This document shows, piece by piece, positions 61,501-64,000 of a DNA stretch of 64,000 nucleotides (within the stretch, counting starts at the first letter, position 1; the number at the start of each line of letters is the position of its first letter). The stretch is from Pseudoalteromonas piscicida (GTDB lineage Bacteria > Pseudomonadota > Gammaproteobacteria > Enterobacterales > Alteromonadaceae), in assembly GCF_002208135.1 (NCBI RefSeq), contig NZ_CP021646.1, forward strand, positions 1,967,501-2,031,500, in the 5' to 3' direction. The notes under the pieces are model-generated. The model made no database searches, was not told where the DNA came from, and worked only from the letters and a program-made list of their open reading frames with translations. The position numbers and the translations under genes were made by a program.

Positions 61501-63141
61501 TCACTTGCTTTCCCTATCTTCTCCATAAAGGAGTAGTATTGCATCAGCGACAGCTCTTTCACCGTTTGTGTCTGATGGTAAACCTGTTAATTTATGGTCT
61601 ATCACCATGACACTGGACCCACCACCGTCAAGGTTGATTGCTGAAGTCGCACCAAGAGAAAGAAGCACTTTTGCGGCTTCATAAACCGTTACGCCAGAGT
61701 TAACTTTTGAATCACGTCCGTAGACAACAACGATGTAGATCTCACCGTCAGAAGCTATTCCAACCAGGGTTCTTGGATGTCGTCGATTAACCCAGCTATC
61801 AAAAAATGCCGCACTTTGATTTTTTTCATCGTTGCTGGCAATTTTATCTTTCTCATGCTCTGCAAGTTTGCCGTTTTCACGGCTTTTTGGACTCCATCCT
61901 TCGTACTCCCAGCGCATGGTTTGTATCTTTCCATCAAATAGTAATGATGGTCCTCCGTTGACTAGGTACGTGCCTTCATTGAGAGAAATGGGGTCCTCTC
62001 CACTTTTCAAAGAAGTTGAAAATATGACCTCAGTACCGATATCAATATCTGAAAATAAATCTAGCTTCCTTGACCCGGTTGCAATCACTAATATATTTGA
62101 AGGTGGAACTTTGCTTAAGTTGGAGGGGTTTATTGCAACGACTTTGCTTTTGTCATCGATGAGTATACTAAATGTCCCCTCGATTTCGTTCATACTGATA
62201 TCGCCAAAAGAATCATTAAATACGATAAGTTCATCATTTGTCAGACATAACGAGTCATGTGAACTAGTGATTAGTTTTTCATCAACGATATAGCCGCAAT
62301 TAAGTTTTTTCCCAGGTTTTCGGTTTAACCCATTTACTGGAAACTTTTTATCTCCGACGCTAAGCATCATTGAAGTAGTAACATCCGGCAAAATTTTCAT
62401 CGTCAGGCTAGGATTATTGTTTATAAGTAGGGCTGGCCGGCCATGAACCGCTTCGCTTACAAGCATGCCATCAATCACAGATATTCCCGCTGGATCTCCC
62501 ACAATACCAAGGGATTCAGAATACGAAAAATAACCGCCATTCACGCCAGCAAAAGCCCCTAGTTTCTTTGATATAGATGAAACAGTAGAAGTACCTTTAA
62601 CAGTACCATTAGCCAGCGTCGCAATTACTCGTCCTCTATACTCTTTCGGTTTTATTTTCAATATTGAAATGAGCTGGGGCCCACGAATACCCGGAAAATA
62701 CGAAGCATTATTAACTGTAAACAATGAGTTAAGCTCACCTGACTCAAGCTTGGCTAGTTTTGCGGTGGCAACATCAGGAAAACTGGATATGATCACCCGA
62801 TAGCCAACGTCAAACTGCTCCGAGCCTATCAAACCTGCATTTGTAACACTGAAATTAAAAGCCTTTCTATCCCAATCGGCATGTCTTTCAATAAAGATTT
62901 CTTCAGCTCGATTTTTCAAATCGTTGGCATCATTTAATGTTAATAATTTGCTGACTAGAATGTAGGAGTTTGACCCATGGGTTACCTTTGCTTCTATATA
63001 ACTTACACCGGGGCCTAGCGAAACTTGGGTCATATTCTCTTTAGATAAAATAGTATCAACGCTTAGCTCTTCAGGCATTGTGTAGCTTGCATGTGCGGCG
63101 AAAAAGACAGTTGTCGCAAGAATAAAAAAAATGTGTTTCAT
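61501..63141 (-). CDS. Secreted NAGPA-type phosphodiester glycosidase-domain protein
   Basis: From ATG 63141 (an ATG four codons earlier is also possible) the product is about 546 residues with signal peptide MKHIFFILATTVFFAAHA. An N-terminal SPOR-like or unknown module of about 150 residues precedes the NAGPA domain. The domain's motifs are canonical: GAFAGVNGGYFSYSESLG, RRHPRTLVGIASDGEIYIVVVYGRDS, ATSAINLDGGGSSVMVIDHKL and ERAVADAILLLYG. It is probably periplasmic or secreted and acts on a sugar phosphodiester. It is preceded by the TonB-dependent receptor gene on the same strand. Confidence 0.85.
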   Translation of the reverse strand: MKHIFFILATTVFFAAHASYTMPEELSVDTILSKENMTQVSLGPGVSYIEAKVTHGSNSYILVSKLLTLNDANDLKNRAEEIFIERHADWDRKAFNFSVTNAGLIGSEQFDVGYRVIISSFPDVATAKLAKLESGELNSLFTVNNASYFPGIRGPQLISILKIKPKEYRGRVIATLANGTVKGTSTVSSISKKLGAFAGVNGGYFSYSESLGIVGDPAGISVIDGMLVSEAVHGRPALLINNNPSLTMKILPDVTTSMMLSVGDKKFPVNGLNRKPGKKLNCGYIVDEKLITSSHDSLCLTNDELIVFNDSFGDISMNEIEGTFSILIDDKSKVVAINPSNLSKVPPSNILVIATGSRKLDLFSDIDIGTEVIFSTSLKSGEDPISLNEGTYLVNGGPSLLFDGKIQTMRWEYEGWSPKSRENGKLAEHEKDKIASNDEKNQSAAFFDSWVNRRHPRTLVGIASDGEIYIVVVYGRDSKVNSGVTVYEAAKVLLSLGATSAINLDGGGSSVMVIDHKLTGLPSDTNGERAVADAILLLYGEDRESK

Positions 63142-63251
63142 AAAAACCAGCATTCACTTTAGGACTCTGGGGGCTTCCTTCCCACTCCGAGCCGACTTTA
63201 ACGGAAACTTATACCCTAAGCCGATTTTCTAACCTGCACGGGGAAAGTTAA

Positions 63252-64000
63252 CTAAAAGACATAACGTGCACCAAACATCACGCGTCTATCTAGGTTATTG
63301 ACACCATAAGGAAGAAATCTGTCGGTTGACTGATTGACGATTTGCTCTTCAGTAATATTGAGAACTTGAAGCTGCAATTGGAGATTATCAGAAACCGCAT
63401 AATTGGCTGAAAAGTCTAACTGACCAAAATCATCAGTAAAACGCGGCACACCAAAGTCATCCGTAAAGTCAGCGAGATAACGCTCTCTCCAAGCATATGA
63501 CAGCCTTGCGTCCAAGACTCCATTATCAAAATAAAGCGTTGCGTTATAACTTGAACGAGATAACCCAGGCAAACCTGTACTACGCACATCACCATCGGTG
63601 CCAAAATCAGCAGAGCTATCGGCATAAGTGAAATTGAAAACTGCACCAAAGCTCTCACTAAGCGGCTGCTGATAAGCTAACTCTAATCCACTAATTTCAG
63701 CTGAAACGCCATTTTCAAAACTCGTAAATACAATAGGTCCTTCGACAATCACACCGTCTGCTTGACGCGGGAATGAGCGAATTTCGGTGAAACTTGTTGT
63801 ATCGATGAGGCCACCGATATCCTTAAAGAAAAGGTTAGCTGAGAAATACGCCTCTTCAGCAAAATACCATTCATATACCAGGTCGAAATTGTCAGAGGTA
63901 AATGGCTCAAGATTTGGGTTACCAGTGCTACCAGTACCACCGCCTTCATCAATACCATTAACCGTTTCCGATGGCGCTAAACTTGATAAGTTTGGACGAG
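63252..64000 (-). CDS. TonB-dependent receptor, C-terminal part (N-terminus outside window)
   Basis: A single minus-strand frame runs from the window edge to the stop at 63252, giving about 249 residues. The start in view, RPNLSSLAP...GNPNLEPFTSDNFDLVYEWYF, is the typical late barrel strand with N-P-x-L-x-P. LEPF and GVSAEISGLELAYQQPLSESFGAVFNFTY follow. The last residues GARYVF end in phenylalanine, the outer-membrane sorting signal. It is a TonB-dependent outer-membrane transporter of the proteobacterial type common in Alteromonadales; substrate unknown. An ATG-initiated frame at 63749-63958 in another phase is only a shadow. Confidence 0.93.
   Translation of the reverse strand, partial: RPNLSSLAPSETVNGIDEGGGTGSTGNPNLEPFTSDNFDLVYEWYFAEEAYFSANLFFKDIGGLIDTTSFTEIRSFPRQADGVIVEGPIVFTSFENGVSAEISGLELAYQQPLSESFGAVFNFTYADSSADFGTDGDVRSTGLPGLSRSSYNATLYFDNGVLDARLSYAWRERYLADFTDDFGVPRFTDDFGQLDFSANYAVSDNLQLQLQVLNITEEQIVNQSTDRFLPYGVNNLDRRVMFGARYVF

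Noticed and set aside
63749..63958. Separate small minus-strand gene at the window end
   Set aside because: It is in a different phase from the TonB-dependent receptor frame, which runs uninterrupted across it with family-typical residues.

Overview
The window looks like chromosome of a marine gammaproteobacterium of the Alteromonadales, most likely Pseudoalteromonas. This rests on gene content and moderate, slightly AT-leaning composition: NhaD, a long-form GAPDH, an M2 peptidase lipoprotein, biosynthetic SpeA/SpeB, a TonB-dependent receptor, a REP-associated Y1 transposase and an Mks condensin. The genus is an inference from families; no rRNA or tRNA gene was seen.

Layout. 1-5.3 kb: truncated cNMP/CBS (DUF294-type) protein, a PdxH-like oxidase with a cupin partner, astB of arginine catabolism, and two lipoproteins. 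5.3-13.8 kb: fadE, an M2 dipeptidase, a two-gene ABC exporter, and a BlaR1/BlaI-like pair with two clear TACA-N2-TGTA operators. 13.9-16.9 kb: nested mobile DNA, in which an IS5-type element sits inside the 5' remnant of a Y1 transposase gene that is followed by an intact copy. 17-21 kb: a four-gene unit of histidine kinase, response regulator, alpha/beta hydrolase and DJ-1/PfpI protein. 21-24.2 kb: a DUF6058-like gene, a membrane gene with an in-frame stop, a frameshifted hydrolase and a Na+/Ca2+ exchanger. 24.3-28.2 kb: speA-speB flanked by hairpin-forming intergenic repeats. 28.2-36.3 kb: small regulatory and metabolic genes, including a MarR/EamA divergent pair with twin operators and a PhnD-like binding protein paired with an orphan histidine kinase. 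36.4-50.8 kb: housekeeping genes (DUF349, AGCS symporter, M14 carboxypeptidase, GAPDH, NSS transporter, lysC under a lysine riboswitch, nhaD). 50.9-55.5 kb: an mksFEB condensin operon with no mksG/jetD beside it. 56.2-63.2 kb: an accessory island with IS3 remnant, complete IS66, IS481-like remnant, then an EF-hand membrane protein and two secreted NAGPA-type phosphodiester glycosidase proteins. The window ends in a TonB-dependent receptor.

How the genes connect. Arginine and polyamine metabolism are represented by astB (arginine to succinylornithine route) and speA-speB (arginine to agmatine to putrescine). Sodium and cation handling is prominent (NhaD, AGCS, NSS, Na+/Ca2+ exchanger), as expected for a marine cell. 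The least explained parts are the NAGPA/EF-hand island, the SBP-plus-kinase pair at 31.4-33.8 kb, the kinase/regulator/hydrolase/DJ-1 unit at 17-21 kb, and at least three families of structured intergenic repeats. I found no convincing evidence for a wholly new system; those loci are the best candidates. Start codons were moved from the longest open frame wherever a ribosome binding site or signal peptide argued for it.
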